NCBI GenBank assembly: GCA_023392035.1
Contig: JAEVZY010000130.1
Location: 1 to 20,681, forward strand
Length of the DNA stretch: 20,681 nt
Origin: Pseudomonadota bacterium
Lineage (GTDB): Bacteria; Pseudomonadota; Gammaproteobacteria; Burkholderiales; Burkholderiaceae_D
Direction: 5' to 3'
The position numbers and the translations under genes are program-made. Positions within the stretch are counted from its first letter, which is position 1; every line of letters starts with the position of its first letter. The notes under the pieces were generated by a model. It did not search any database. It was not told the origin of the DNA and worked only from the letters and a program-made list of their open reading frames with translations. Of the stretch, positions 6,794 to 14,020 are shown piece by piece.

Positions 6794-8386
6794 ATGAGCC
6801 TCAGGAACTGCTTTTTCCCCATCATCTACGTGCGTGGCTATGCCATGACGCAAAGCGAGATCGATGCCGCCGCGGCCGACCCGTTTTGCGGCTTCAATCT
6901 CGGCTCCACGGTGTACCGCGCCACCGCCGATCCCGAGCGGCCGCCGCGCAAATTCATTTTCGAGTCGCCCGTGGTGCGCCTGGGTTCCGACTTCGGTTAT
7001 TCCGACGTCTATGAAGACGGCTACGATTTCCTCGATCCGGAATGGCAGGCCGACAGCAGCAACCGCCTGGCGCGTCGCTGCATCATCATCTACCGCTATT
7101 ACGACGAAGCGTCCACCCTGCTGGGAACTGGCGAACTGCCGCCCATTACCGACTTTGCGCTGGGCTTGTCGAAGCTGATTGCGCGGGTGCGCGATCTGGT
7201 CTGCGCCAATCCGGACAATCAACTGACGCCGGAATGCTTTCGCTGCTACCTGGTGGCGCATTCCATGGGCGGGCTGGTCAGCCGCGCCTTTCTGCAAAAC
7301 CCCGATCTCGATCCGGCCCGGATGCGCAAGAGCGTGGACAAGCTTTTTACCTACGCCACGCCGCACAACGGCATAGAAGTCGCCGGCCGCAATATTCCAT
7401 CGTGGATGGACTCCAATGACATCCACAACTTCAATCGCGCCACCATGGCGCAATACCTGGCGGTGCAGGAGCCGTATGCCCGCACCGGGCGCGTGGACTG
7501 GCTGCAGACCGAGCGCTTTCCTCCGGGCCGGGTGTTCACCATGATAGGCAGCAACCGCCTCGACTATGAGGCTGCCTTTGGCCTGGCACGCACCTTTGTC
7601 GGCCATGGCAGCGACGGTCTGGTGCGCATTGAAAACGCCACACTGGTCGGCTGGAATCCCGACGATGTCCCCGGCTATCCCTGCGCCAAGGCGTATGCCT
7701 ATCGCGCGCATTCCGGTGTGTTCGGCATCGTCAACAGCGAAGAGGCTTATCAGAATCTGATCCGCTTTTTGTTTGGCGATGTGCGAGTCGACATCTGGAT
7801 CGATGTGCAGGAAATCCGCCTGCCTCCCGCGGTTGATAAGCAGGCCCAGGACGGCAAGGAAGTGGATGCCCTGTACCAGTTTGAATTGCTGGCCGCGCCG
7901 CGCGGCAAACTATGGTTCCTGTCGCGCCGCCTGGCGGAAGAAGATTCGCCGGCCTGCCTGCGCCATCAGGACTGGCTGAAAGATCCCAAGGCCAATGGCG
8001 AGCTCTATTTGTCCACGGTCTTCCTGGCCAATAGTGCCCGCGTCAATCCGCGTCGCCGTTCACTGGCTTATGCCATGACGGTAGGCGTGCGAGTGCCCGA
8101 CTATGAGGTCGAAGGTGCGCTGTGGGTGGATGAACACTACGAAGGCGCCTACCTGTTTCGCAATCGGCTGATCATTGAATTCGTGCCGCCGCGCAGCGAA
8201 AGCGAGCTCTGGCGCGTCAAATATGCGTGGCAGGGCGGAGGCGTCACGCCTCCGGATACCCAGTTCGATGTGCAGGCCATGCGCGGTGAAGCGGTGGAAG
8301 TGCGCATCCCTTTTGGGAATGACAACAGCCCCGGCATACGGGGCACGGTGCGGCTGCTGGCATCGAGTTGGAACCAAGTGGAATGA
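6794..8386 (+). CDS. Alpha/beta-hydrolase (lipase/esterase-like) with an extra C-terminal domain
   Basis: A 530-residue predicted serine hydrolase with no obvious signal peptide. The nucleophile elbow is VAHSMGGLVSR, giving S157. Plausible partners are D274 in GHGSDGLVRIENA and H306 in YRAHSGVFG, in the order expected for LCAT/PGAP1-like lipases. The early strand PIIYVRGYAMT (9-19) resembles the oxyanion-hole strand. After about residue 330 a separate region of roughly 200 residues, rich in beta strands (VRVDIWIDVQEIRLPP onward), shows no motif I know. The substrate is unknown; a lipid, polyester or acyl-glycan are possible. The ATG at 794 of this kilobase (6794) keeps the first beta strand, although no clear Shine-Dalgarno is present; M18 is the alternative. 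It lies 159 bases after iscX, beyond the hairpins, so it is probably a separate transcript. Confidence 0.75.
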   Translation: MSLRNCFFPIIYVRGYAMTQSEIDAAAADPFCGFNLGSTVYRATADPERPPRKFIFESPVVRLGSDFGYSDVYEDGYDFLDPEWQADSSNRLARRCIIIYRYYDEASTLLGTGELPPITDFALGLSKLIARVRDLVCANPDNQLTPECFRCYLVAHSMGGLVSRAFLQNPDLDPARMRKSVDKLFTYATPHNGIEVAGRNIPSWMDSNDIHNFNRATMAQYLAVQEPYARTGRVDWLQTERFPPGRVFTMIGSNRLDYEAAFGLARTFVGHGSDGLVRIENATLVGWNPDDVPGYPCAKAYAYRAHSGVFGIVNSEEAYQNLIRFLFGDVRVDIWIDVQEIRLPPAVDKQAQDGKEVDALYQFELLAAPRGKLWFLSRRLAEEDSPACLRHQDWLKDPKANGELYLSTVFLANSARVNPRRRSLAYAMTVGVRVPDYEVEGALWVDEHYEGAYLFRNRLIIEFVPPRSESELWRVKYAWQGGGVTPPDTQFDVQAMRGEAVEVRIPFGNDNSPGIRGTVRLLASSWNQVE

Positions 8387-8421
8387 AGCGCCAAGGGCCG
8401 CGCAATGCGGCCCTTGGCGTT
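8387..8421. terminator. Strong hairpin between convergent genes (bidirectional terminator)
   Basis: Perfect 13-base stem, CGCCAAGGGCCGC (8389-8401) with GCGGCCCTTGGCG (8407-8419), and a 5-base GCAAT loop, extended by A-T and G-U pairs. It lies immediately after the hydrolase stop and 17 bases from the stop of the convergent gene. U-tracts on either side are weak, but position and stability support a shared terminator. Confidence 0.75.
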
Positions 8422-8438
8422 CAATCAAATGCGGTGGT

Positions 8439-9194
8439 TCAGGACTGGGCGCTGCGCGACTGCAGCATGCCGTCGATCACCCGGACCCGGTCGCCGACTT
8501 GCCAGTTGGGCTGGCTGTTGTAGGGGAAGCTGCGCACCTGGCCGTCTTCCATCCTCACCTTGACCTGGTAAGTCGTGCTGGTGCGGGTACGTTTTTCAAC
8601 TTCATTGCCAGCGAAAGCGCCACCCACGGCGCCGGCGATGGTGGCCAGCGTGCGGCCATTGCCATTGCCGACCTGGTTACCCAGCAGACCGCCGACCACG
8701 GCGCCACCGATACCGCCCACGCCCGTGCTTTGCGGATGCGATTGCACGGCATTGACGGCGATCACCCGGCCGCAGTCATAGCAGGCCGGCGCCTGGGCCA
8801 CCGGCGGGGGAGGCGGAGCGTAGGAAGGCGAGGGCGAAGCAACCGGCGCCGGCGGCGGGGCAGTCACAGTCGGGGCGGCCGAAGCCACCTTGGTCGGGCG
8901 CGCCACGTGCTGGGTGGCGGCACGCTTGTGCACGGGGGACGGCTCTTCGGCCTGGGCGGATTTGTCATCCACCGCTTTGGAAGCGGCGCGGGCTGCGTCG
9001 GCAGCGGCAGTGTCGATCGGAGCGGCAGCCGGGGCGGGCGTCGTCACTTGGGGTACGGCGGCGGTCGGGGCGTTGTTGCTGTGGGAATTGGGAAGCAAAC
9101 CAGTGATTGCGGCTACGCCGACCAGGCTGCCCAGGATGACTGATACAGCAGCACCGGCGACCAGGGGATGTATGCGCTTGGCAGTGGTTTCCAT
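8439..9194 (-). CDS. Membrane-anchored, proline-rich glycine-zipper 2TM protein
   Basis: A 251-residue protein. An N-terminal hydrophobic segment (about 11-34) follows a short basic start and is probably an uncleaved anchor. A low-complexity Ala/Pro linker spans about 42-136, ending in PPPPP. CYDCG (138-142) is a possible disulfide or metal pair. Residues 158-198 form a glycine-zipper 2TM domain (GVGGIGGAVVGGLLGNQ, then IAGAVGGAFAGNEVEKR), as in the 17-kDa surface antigen/SlyB-like family. The C-terminus, YQVKVRMEDGQVRSF with VGDRVRVIDG, is the small beta domain often found after that zipper. It is probably an envelope protein; in the family such domains sit in or span membranes and no enzymatic role is known. 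GAGAGGA lies about 8 bases before the ATG. The DNA matches the GC-rich surroundings. Confidence 0.85.
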   Translation of the reverse strand: METTAKRIHPLVAGAAVSVILGSLVGVAAITGLLPNSHSNNAPTAAVPQVTTPAPAAAPIDTAAADAARAASKAVDDKSAQAEEPSPVHKRAATQHVARPTKVASAAPTVTAPPPAPVASPSPSYAPPPPPVAQAPACYDCGRVIAVNAVQSHPQSTGVGGIGGAVVGGLLGNQVGNGNGRTLATIAGAVGGAFAGNEVEKRTRTSTTYQVKVRMEDGQVRSFPYNSQPNWQVGDRVRVIDGMLQSRSAQS

Positions 9195-9239
9195 TTTGTT
9201 TTTCCTCTCTGGGGACGTGAAGTTGCCCCGTTGGACGAG

Positions 9240-9268
9240 ATTATGTGAGACCGGGCCGATGGGGAACA
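9240..9268 (-). promoter_or_regulatory. Possible weak promoter for the glycine-zipper gene
   Basis: On the - strand CATAAT (9240-9245) is a 5/6 match to a -10 box about 46 bases upstream of the start codon. At 17 bases spacing the -35 position (9263-9268) reads TGTTCC, a poor match. It is proposed only because no better candidate is visible in this interval. Confidence 0.3.
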
Positions 9269-9274
9269 GGAGGG

Positions 9275-9291
9275 AAGTGTTTAAAGTGTTT
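9275..9291. repeat. Tandem 8-base direct repeat in the divergent intergenic region
   Basis: AAGTGTTT occurs twice (9275-9282 and 9284-9291) separated by one base. The repeat lies in the 258-base region between the divergent glycine-zipper and orphan genes, upstream of the weak promoter of the former. It could be a regulator site, or chance. Confidence 0.3.
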
Positions 9292-9358
9292 CGGGCTGTA
9301 ACCCCGCGAACTTGAGTGAATAAAGTAGAACTGTTCGATAGACAAATCTCAAAGAGCG

Positions 9359-9384
9359 AGCTTGCCTGAATCTATTTACAAGCT
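9359..9384. repeat. Interrupted palindrome upstream of the orphan gene
   Basis: AGCTTG (9359-9364) and CAAGCT (9379-9384) form perfect inverted half-sites 14 bases apart, about 70 bases before the orphan's start codon. The form suits a dimeric regulator. No convincing -35/-10 pair lies nearby to support it. Confidence 0.3.
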
Positions 9385-9452
9385 GAACCGCAGAAAAGTG
9401 GAGGGTTACTGACCGCGCTCCTTAGATTTGACAGTGAAAAACACTTACATCC

Positions 9453-11261
9453 ATGAGCACACCAGGAAGCATCAATCCGAAAGGCAGCCCGACCAAGGCG
9501 AATTTCCAAGTCACGATCAACGCGAGCGACGAACAAGTCAGGGAGAAACTGCATAAGCGCCTTGAAGAGCACGCGAAAATTATCAAGAAAATGCCGGGCA
9601 GACCGGTACTGTCCCAGCACGTGAAGCGGGTCAATCAAATGCTGGATGATATGCCGGCCTTTTGGAAAATGTCGCCCAAAGACGCTTTTAGCTCGCTGAA
9701 GGGATACGCAAGCAAAGCTACGCCAGATGAAAAGACCGCAGTGGGCAAGATCCAGGTGGGCGTGAGATCGATCAACGATGCGCGCCAAGCAGATGGCAAG
9801 AAAGTGCAAGTGGCTTTTCCTTCGGTCATTTACTGGCTGGATCACTTTGCCAACGGTTCGCAAGCCAAGCAGGAGAACGCAAGCCAGTCGGATGAAAAGG
9901 CCGCCAATTCCGAAGAAGAATTCATTGAGCGATTTCCGACCTTGCACATGTCGATAGCAATGAGCGCGATGACGAGTGAGGAAAGAAAAAAAACCAGGAC
10001 ATGGCGCAATTCGCTGGACGCTCCCATGCAACCGATCAAATTGAGTCCGGGCTCGCCCGCCAAGGCGACACCAGAGGAGAAGAAAGAGTGGCGCAAGAGC
10101 TATGACTCAAAACTTGTCGGCCCGCACATCGAACGGGTGCATACAGAGAAAAATCCGCAGTTTGCGGTATTCAGTCTCTATGAACAGAAGGCTGTATCCG
10201 AAGGAAAGGACACTTCGGATTTCGACGGCGTGTTCAAATCCAAAGTGCTGGCTCCATTCAAGACCTTGAAAGATATGCCGATCGAGGAATTGCGCGAGGT
10301 ACTGAAATCGATGTGCAATCGCCTTCGCTTCGAGACCTTGATGTCCGATCCGCACAACCTGCTTAAAAAAGGCAGGGACACATTGAATGGCGATACCTTG
10401 CAGCTTATGCCTGTTGTTTTGCGAATGGTAATCCGGACTGCCTTGGAGAGCGTGGAGAAAGGCACCCGGATCAAGCTTCCCTCTGATCAGAAAGCCGAAG
10501 ATTATGATTTTCCAGTGACTGCCGGGGCGCGATATCTTGAGTCGGCTGATTTTGCGCAGGACTATTTACAACTGCAGGCGGCCTTGAATTTGAAAGCGCC
10601 CAAAATCAGCAACCTGGTTCCGATGGAGGAATTGAAAAACACCCTCAGCAGTCCCGATAAAAAACGCAAGGGTCTTGAAAAGCAGGCAAGCGGCAAGGAC
10701 GAAGATGATCGCTCGCCACGCACGGAAGCCGGTTCGCCATACAAAGCGAAATCGCGCAAGCCCAAAAAGACTGAAACGACGACCACCACGACTACGGCAA
10801 CAACCACAACCACGACTGTCAGCTTCAGCGGTACCACTGGTTCGCCGGTAAAGCCGACCTCCTCCCCCAAGGGCGTGGTCAGGCTGTATTCCGCTTCCGA
10901 GGCCGACGACATGTGTTCAGAGTTGAAGCCGACCTTTGAAACGGTGATGGGGCAATTGAACTCTCTCTACGAGAAGTACGGTCCTCATCTGGCTTCTGGA
11001 ACGATGAAGCTGCTTGTCAAGCTCAAAGACCTGTACGAGAAAACATCGAAGAAGGAGCTCGGCCTGGATGAGATGCTGCCGGCGGCAATAGCCGGGGCCC
11101 ACTTGAGTGACTTGGAACAGGCTGCCCTGAAAACCGTTGGGGATGAGTTGAGGGGCAAAGCTCAGCGCATGGGGCGCAGCCCAAGCGCCTTGGCAACTGC
11201 GGAATTCATCGTCAAAGCGGCCAACGGCCTGGTCGCCGATTACGAAAAAGTGAAGGGCTAA
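9453..11261 (+). CDS. Uncharacterised 602-residue Lys-rich protein with Ser-Pro-x-Lys repeats
   Basis: I do not recognise a family. The protein is hydrophilic, with no signal peptide and no membrane span. The first 24 residues are rich in Ser, Thr, Pro and Asn and have no acidic residue. A mostly alpha-helical, charged N-terminal half follows, then a basic, disordered-looking region (about 398-475) and a helical C-terminal domain (480-602). SPxK motifs occur at 12-15 (SPTK), 201-204 (SPAK), 400-403 (SPDK), 428-431 (SPYK) and 464-467 (SPVK); four of the five are preceded by Gly. Basic clusters are KKRK (403-406) and KSRKPKK (433-439). Thirteen of residues 442-455 are Thr. The DNA is visibly less GC-rich than its neighbours, suggesting acquisition or relaxed constraint. 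The ATG has no evident Shine-Dalgarno. A secreted effector or nucleic-acid-associated protein is possible but unproven. Confidence 0.8.
   Translation: MSTPGSINPKGSPTKANFQVTINASDEQVREKLHKRLEEHAKIIKKMPGRPVLSQHVKRVNQMLDDMPAFWKMSPKDAFSSLKGYASKATPDEKTAVGKIQVGVRSINDARQADGKKVQVAFPSVIYWLDHFANGSQAKQENASQSDEKAANSEEEFIERFPTLHMSIAMSAMTSEERKKTRTWRNSLDAPMQPIKLSPGSPAKATPEEKKEWRKSYDSKLVGPHIERVHTEKNPQFAVFSLYEQKAVSEGKDTSDFDGVFKSKVLAPFKTLKDMPIEELREVLKSMCNRLRFETLMSDPHNLLKKGRDTLNGDTLQLMPVVLRMVIRTALESVEKGTRIKLPSDQKAEDYDFPVTAGARYLESADFAQDYLQLQAALNLKAPKISNLVPMEELKNTLSSPDKKRKGLEKQASGKDEDDRSPRTEAGSPYKAKSRKPKKTETTTTTTTATTTTTTVSFSGTTGSPVKPTSSPKGVVRLYSASEADDMCSELKPTFETVMGQLNSLYEKYGPHLASGTMKLLVKLKDLYEKTSKKELGLDEMLPAAIAGAHLSDLEQAALKTVGDELRGKAQRMGRSPSALATAEFIVKAANGLVADYEKVKG
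10776..10817 (+). repeat. Poly-threonine codon tract
   Basis: Fourteen consecutive codons encode thirteen Thr and one Ala, using a mixture of ACG, ACC, ACT and ACA. The mixed codons argue against a recent pure-triplet expansion and for selection on a flexible, glycosylatable or phosphorylatable linker. It joins the basic region to the C-terminal domain of the orphan protein. Confidence 0.85.
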
Positions 11262-11274
11262 GCCAAGGGAGCGT

Positions 11275-11297
11275 AGACGGCCAGGCGCTGGCCGTCT
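11275..11297. terminator. Hairpin between convergent orphan gene and lysS
   Basis: Perfect 10-base stem AGACGGCCAG/CTGGCCGTCT with a 3-base loop, 13 bases after the orphan's stop and about 20 bases beyond the lysS stop on the other strand. There is little U-tract on either side (CGCTTC on +). Position between converging genes supports a shared terminator. Confidence 0.65.
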
Positions 11298-11318
11298 CGC
11301 TTCAAACGCCGATCCGCC

Positions 11319-12848
11319 TCACTCTTCCCGCCGCAAATGCGGGAAGAGAATCACGTCACGGATATTTGGCGAATCGGTAATCAGCATCATCAGGCGATCG
11401 ATGCCGATGCCGCAGCCGCCCGTGGGCGGCATGCCGTATTCCAGCGCGCGGATATAGTCGGCGTCGAAGTACATGGCTTCTTCGTCGCCGGCGTCCTTGG
11501 CGGCCACCTGGGCCTGGAAGCGCGCAGCCTGGTCTTCGGCGTCGTTCAACTCCGAAAAACCATTGGCGATTTCACGGCCGGTAATGAAGAGTTCGAAACG
11601 CTCGGTAATACCGGGCACCGTATCCGATGCGCGCGCCAGCGGCGACACTTCCACCGGGTAGTCGATGATGTAGGTCGGCTCCCACAGCTGCGCTTCGGCG
11701 GTTTCTTCGAACAGCGACAGTTGCAGTGCGCCCAGGCCGCTGATGATATGCGGCTCGACGCCAAATTTCTTCAGCTCCTGCTTCAGGAAAGCCGCATCCT
11801 GCAATTGCGCATCGCTGTACTGCGGCGCGAACTTCTTGATCGCTTCCACAATCGTCATGCGGTGGAAGGGCTTGGACAAGTCCAGCTCGCGTCCCTGGTA
11901 TTGCAGCACCGCGCTGCCGTGGGCGTCGATCGCTGCCTGGCGGATCACGCTCTCGGTAAAGTCCATCAGCCACTTGTAATCCACGTAGGCGGCGTAGAAC
12001 TCCATCATGGTGAATTCCGGATTGTGGCGCGGCGACACGCCTTCATTGCGGAAATTGCGATTCACCTCGAACACGCGCTCGAAGCCGCCCACCACCAAGC
12101 GCTTCAGATACAGCTCGGGCGCAATGCGCAGGAACATTTCCTGGTCCAGCGCATTGTGATGGGTGACGAAGGGCTTGGCCGCGGCGCCGCCGGGAATCGG
12201 ATGCAGCATCGGCGTTTCCACTTCCATGAAGCCGTTGTCGGCCATGAAGCGGCGGATCGAACTCATGGCGGCGGTGCGGGCGCGGAAGGTATCGCGCGTT
12301 TTCTCGCTCATGATGAGGTCGACGTAGCGCTGGCGATACTTGGTTTCCTGGTCGGCCAGGCCGTGAAATTTGTCCGGCAGCGGGCGCAGCGATTTGGTCA
12401 GCAGGCGCAGCTGGGTGGCGCGCACCGAGAGCTCATCGGTCTTGGTCTTGAACAGCACGCCTTCCACGCCCAGGATGTCGCCCAGGTCGTAGTGCTTGAA
12501 GGCTTCGTGCGCCGCTTCGCCCGTATGCTCGTTGCTGATGTAGATCTGGATGCGACCTTCATTGCCCTTGCCCGAGGCATCCTGGATGGTGGCAAAGGAA
12601 GCCTTGCCCATCACCCGCTTCAACATCATGCGGCCAGCCACCACCACTTTTACCGGACTGGCTTCCAGCGCTTCGCGCGGAGTGGCGGCGTATTGCGCCT
12701 GCAGCGCGGCCGCCTTGTGTTGCGGACGGAAATCATTGGGGAAGGCCACGCCCTGTTTGCGCAGGGCGGCCAGCTTGGCGCGCCGCTCGGCGATGATGGC
12801 GTTTTCGTCTTTTTCTTCCGTCACGGCGGAATGCTTGTCGGTCATCAT
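11319..12848 (-). CDS. lysS: Lysyl-tRNA synthetase, class II
   Basis: Cytoplasmic enzyme of 509 residues that charges tRNA-Lys. An N-terminal OB-fold anticodon-binding domain (about 65-155, with VAGRMMLKRVMGKASFATIQD) precedes the class-II catalytic core. Visible motifs are the motif-1 region FMEVETPMLHPIPGGA, motif 2 FRNEGVSPRHNPEFTMMEFY (266-285) and motif 3 GGCGIGIDR (477-485). Length matches bacterial LysS (505 in E. coli). The first two codons are both ATG (12848 and 12845); either could start. The gene lies 5 bases downstream of prfB, and its Shine-Dalgarno (AAGGCG) falls in the prfB end, so the two are very likely co-translated as in other proteobacteria. A perfect palindrome covers its last codons. 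Confidence 0.97.
   Translation of the reverse strand: MMTDKHSAVTEEKDENAIIAERRAKLAALRKQGVAFPNDFRPQHKAAALQAQYAATPREALEASPVKVVVAGRMMLKRVMGKASFATIQDASGKGNEGRIQIYISNEHTGEAAHEAFKHYDLGDILGVEGVLFKTKTDELSVRATQLRLLTKSLRPLPDKFHGLADQETKYRQRYVDLIMSEKTRDTFRARTAAMSSIRRFMADNGFMEVETPMLHPIPGGAAAKPFVTHHNALDQEMFLRIAPELYLKRLVVGGFERVFEVNRNFRNEGVSPRHNPEFTMMEFYAAYVDYKWLMDFTESVIRQAAIDAHGSAVLQYQGRELDLSKPFHRMTIVEAIKKFAPQYSDAQLQDAAFLKQELKKFGVEPHIISGLGALQLSLFEETAEAQLWEPTYIIDYPVEVSPLARASDTVPGITERFELFITGREIANGFSELNDAEDQAARFQAQVAAKDAGDEEAMYFDADYIRALEYGMPPTGGCGIGIDRLMMLITDSPNIRDVILFPHLRREE
11322..11348. repeat. Perfect palindrome over the last codons of lysS
   Basis: CTCTTCCCGC (11322-11331) and GCGGGAAGAG (11339-11348) form a perfect 10-base stem with a 7-base loop. 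It lies entirely inside the coding sequence for the C-terminal residues and abuts the stop codon. It may add to 3'-end stability or termination together with the 11275-11297 hairpin. Confidence 0.6.
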
Positions 12849-12853
12849 GATGT

Positions 12854-13958
12854 TTAGACGCCTTGTTTCAGGGAAGCGGCGATGAAGTCGTCGATATCGC
12901 CGTCCAGCACGGCCTTGGTATTGCCGGTTTCATGGTTGGTGCGCAAGTCCTTGATGCGCGACTGGTCCAGCACGTAGGAGCGGATCTGGTGACCCCAGCC
13001 GACGTCGGTCTTGGAGTCTTCCAGCTTTTGCTGCTCGGCCATGCGCTTGCGCAGTTCCAGCTCGAACAGGCGCGACTTCAGCATTTCCCAGGCTTCGGCA
13101 CGGTTGCGATGCTGGCTGCGGTCGTTCTGGCATTGCACCACGATGCCGCTGGGGCCGTGGGTCAGACGCACGGCGGAGTCGGTCTTGTTGATGTGCTGGC
13201 CGCCGGCGCCGGAAGCGCGGTAGGTATCGACCCGCACATCGGCCGGATTGATTTCGATATCGAAAGACTCGTCCACTTCCGGATAGACGAACACGCTCGC
13301 GAACGAGGTATGGCGCCCGCCGGCGGAATCGAACGGCGATTTGCGCACCAGGCGATGCACGCCGGTTTCCGTGCGCAGGAAGCCGTAGGCGTATTCGCCT
13401 TCCACCTTGAGGGTGGCGGTCTTGATGCCGGCCACCTCGCCCTCGGAGACTTCCATCACTTCCACCTTGAAGCCCTTGCGCTCGCAATAGCGCAGGTATT
13501 GGCGCAACAGCATGGAGGCCCAGTCCTGGGCTTCGGTGCCGCCGGCGCCGGCTTGGATATCGAGGAAGCAGTTGTTGGGGTCCATCGGATTGTTGAACAT
13601 CCGGCGGAATTCGAGATCTTCGATCAGGCGCCGCAAGCCATCCACATCCAGCTCGATGGCCATCAGGGTGTCTTCATCCTGTTCTTCTTTCGCCATGGCG
13701 AACAGGTCGGCGGCGTCGCGCAAGCCGCATTCGGCTTTTTGCAGGCTCAGAACGACGGCTTCCAGCGCTTTTTTTTCCTTGCCCAGTTCCAGGGCGCGCT
13801 GCTGGTCGTTCCAGACATTGGGGTCTTCCAGTTCCTGGTTGACCTGCTCCAGTTTCTCCGACTTCACAGTGAAGTCAAAGATACCTCCGTAGTTCGGATT
13901 CACGGGCGGTCAGGTCCGTCAGGGCGGCGGACAGGGCGTTGAGGCGTTCGGCTTCCAT
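12854..13958 (-). CDS. prfB: Peptide chain release factor 2 (programmed +1 frameshift)
   Basis: RF2 recognises UGA/UAA stop codons and triggers peptide release. The gene is in two frames: ATG at 13958 opens 27 codons (MEAERLNALSAALTDLTARE...YL) ending at an in-frame TGA (13877-13875). A +1 shift at CTT-TGA-C joins the main frame at D28 and gives 367 residues (365 in E. coli). The stop-codon reading SPF tripeptide is at 207-209 and the catalytic GGQ at 252-254 (both two above E. coli). A reading that starts only in the second frame (13903) would be wrong. It lies between recJ and lysS; the Shine-Dalgarno before 13958 is poor. Confidence 0.96.
13874..13888 (-). promoter_or_regulatory. RF2 autoregulatory +1 frameshift signal
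   Basis: The - strand reads GGAGGTATCTTTGAC: an internal Shine-Dalgarno (GGAGG), the slippery CTT codon, the TGA stop and the following C that weakens termination. When RF2 is scarce the ribosome pauses at UGA and slips +1; when abundant it terminates after 27 codons. This matches the conserved bacterial element nearly base for base. Confidence 0.96.
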
Positions 13959-13983
13959 GGTGGGAATGGGGATATTCGGGGAA

Positions 13984-13996
13984 ACCTGTAATTATA
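13984..13996 (-). promoter_or_regulatory. Possible internal prfB promoter (-10 only)
   Basis: A perfect TATAAT occurs on the - strand (13996-13991), within the 62-base gap between the recJ stop and the prfB start, predicting a start near 13984 and a leader of about 26 bases. No recognisable -35 is found at 16-19 bases, so strength is doubtful. prfB-lysS may be partly independent of recJ. Confidence 0.4.
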
Positions 13997-14020
13997 GCCG
14001 CGTCGGATAGCCCCGTTGGC

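Noticed and set aside
9195..9452. hrp-type (GGAACC-N15/16-CCAC) or PIP-type (TTCG-N16-TTCG) boxes that would link the orphan to type III secretion
   Set aside because: I looked for both; GGAACA and TTCG copies occur, but no correctly spaced partner is present.
9428..9458. TTGACA at 9428-9433 as the -35 of the orphan gene
   Set aside because: The matching -10 would fall on the start codon with no suitable hexamer.
11337..12857. A 506-codon frame antisense to lysS
   Set aside because: It fully overlaps intact LysRS and has antisense-shadow composition.
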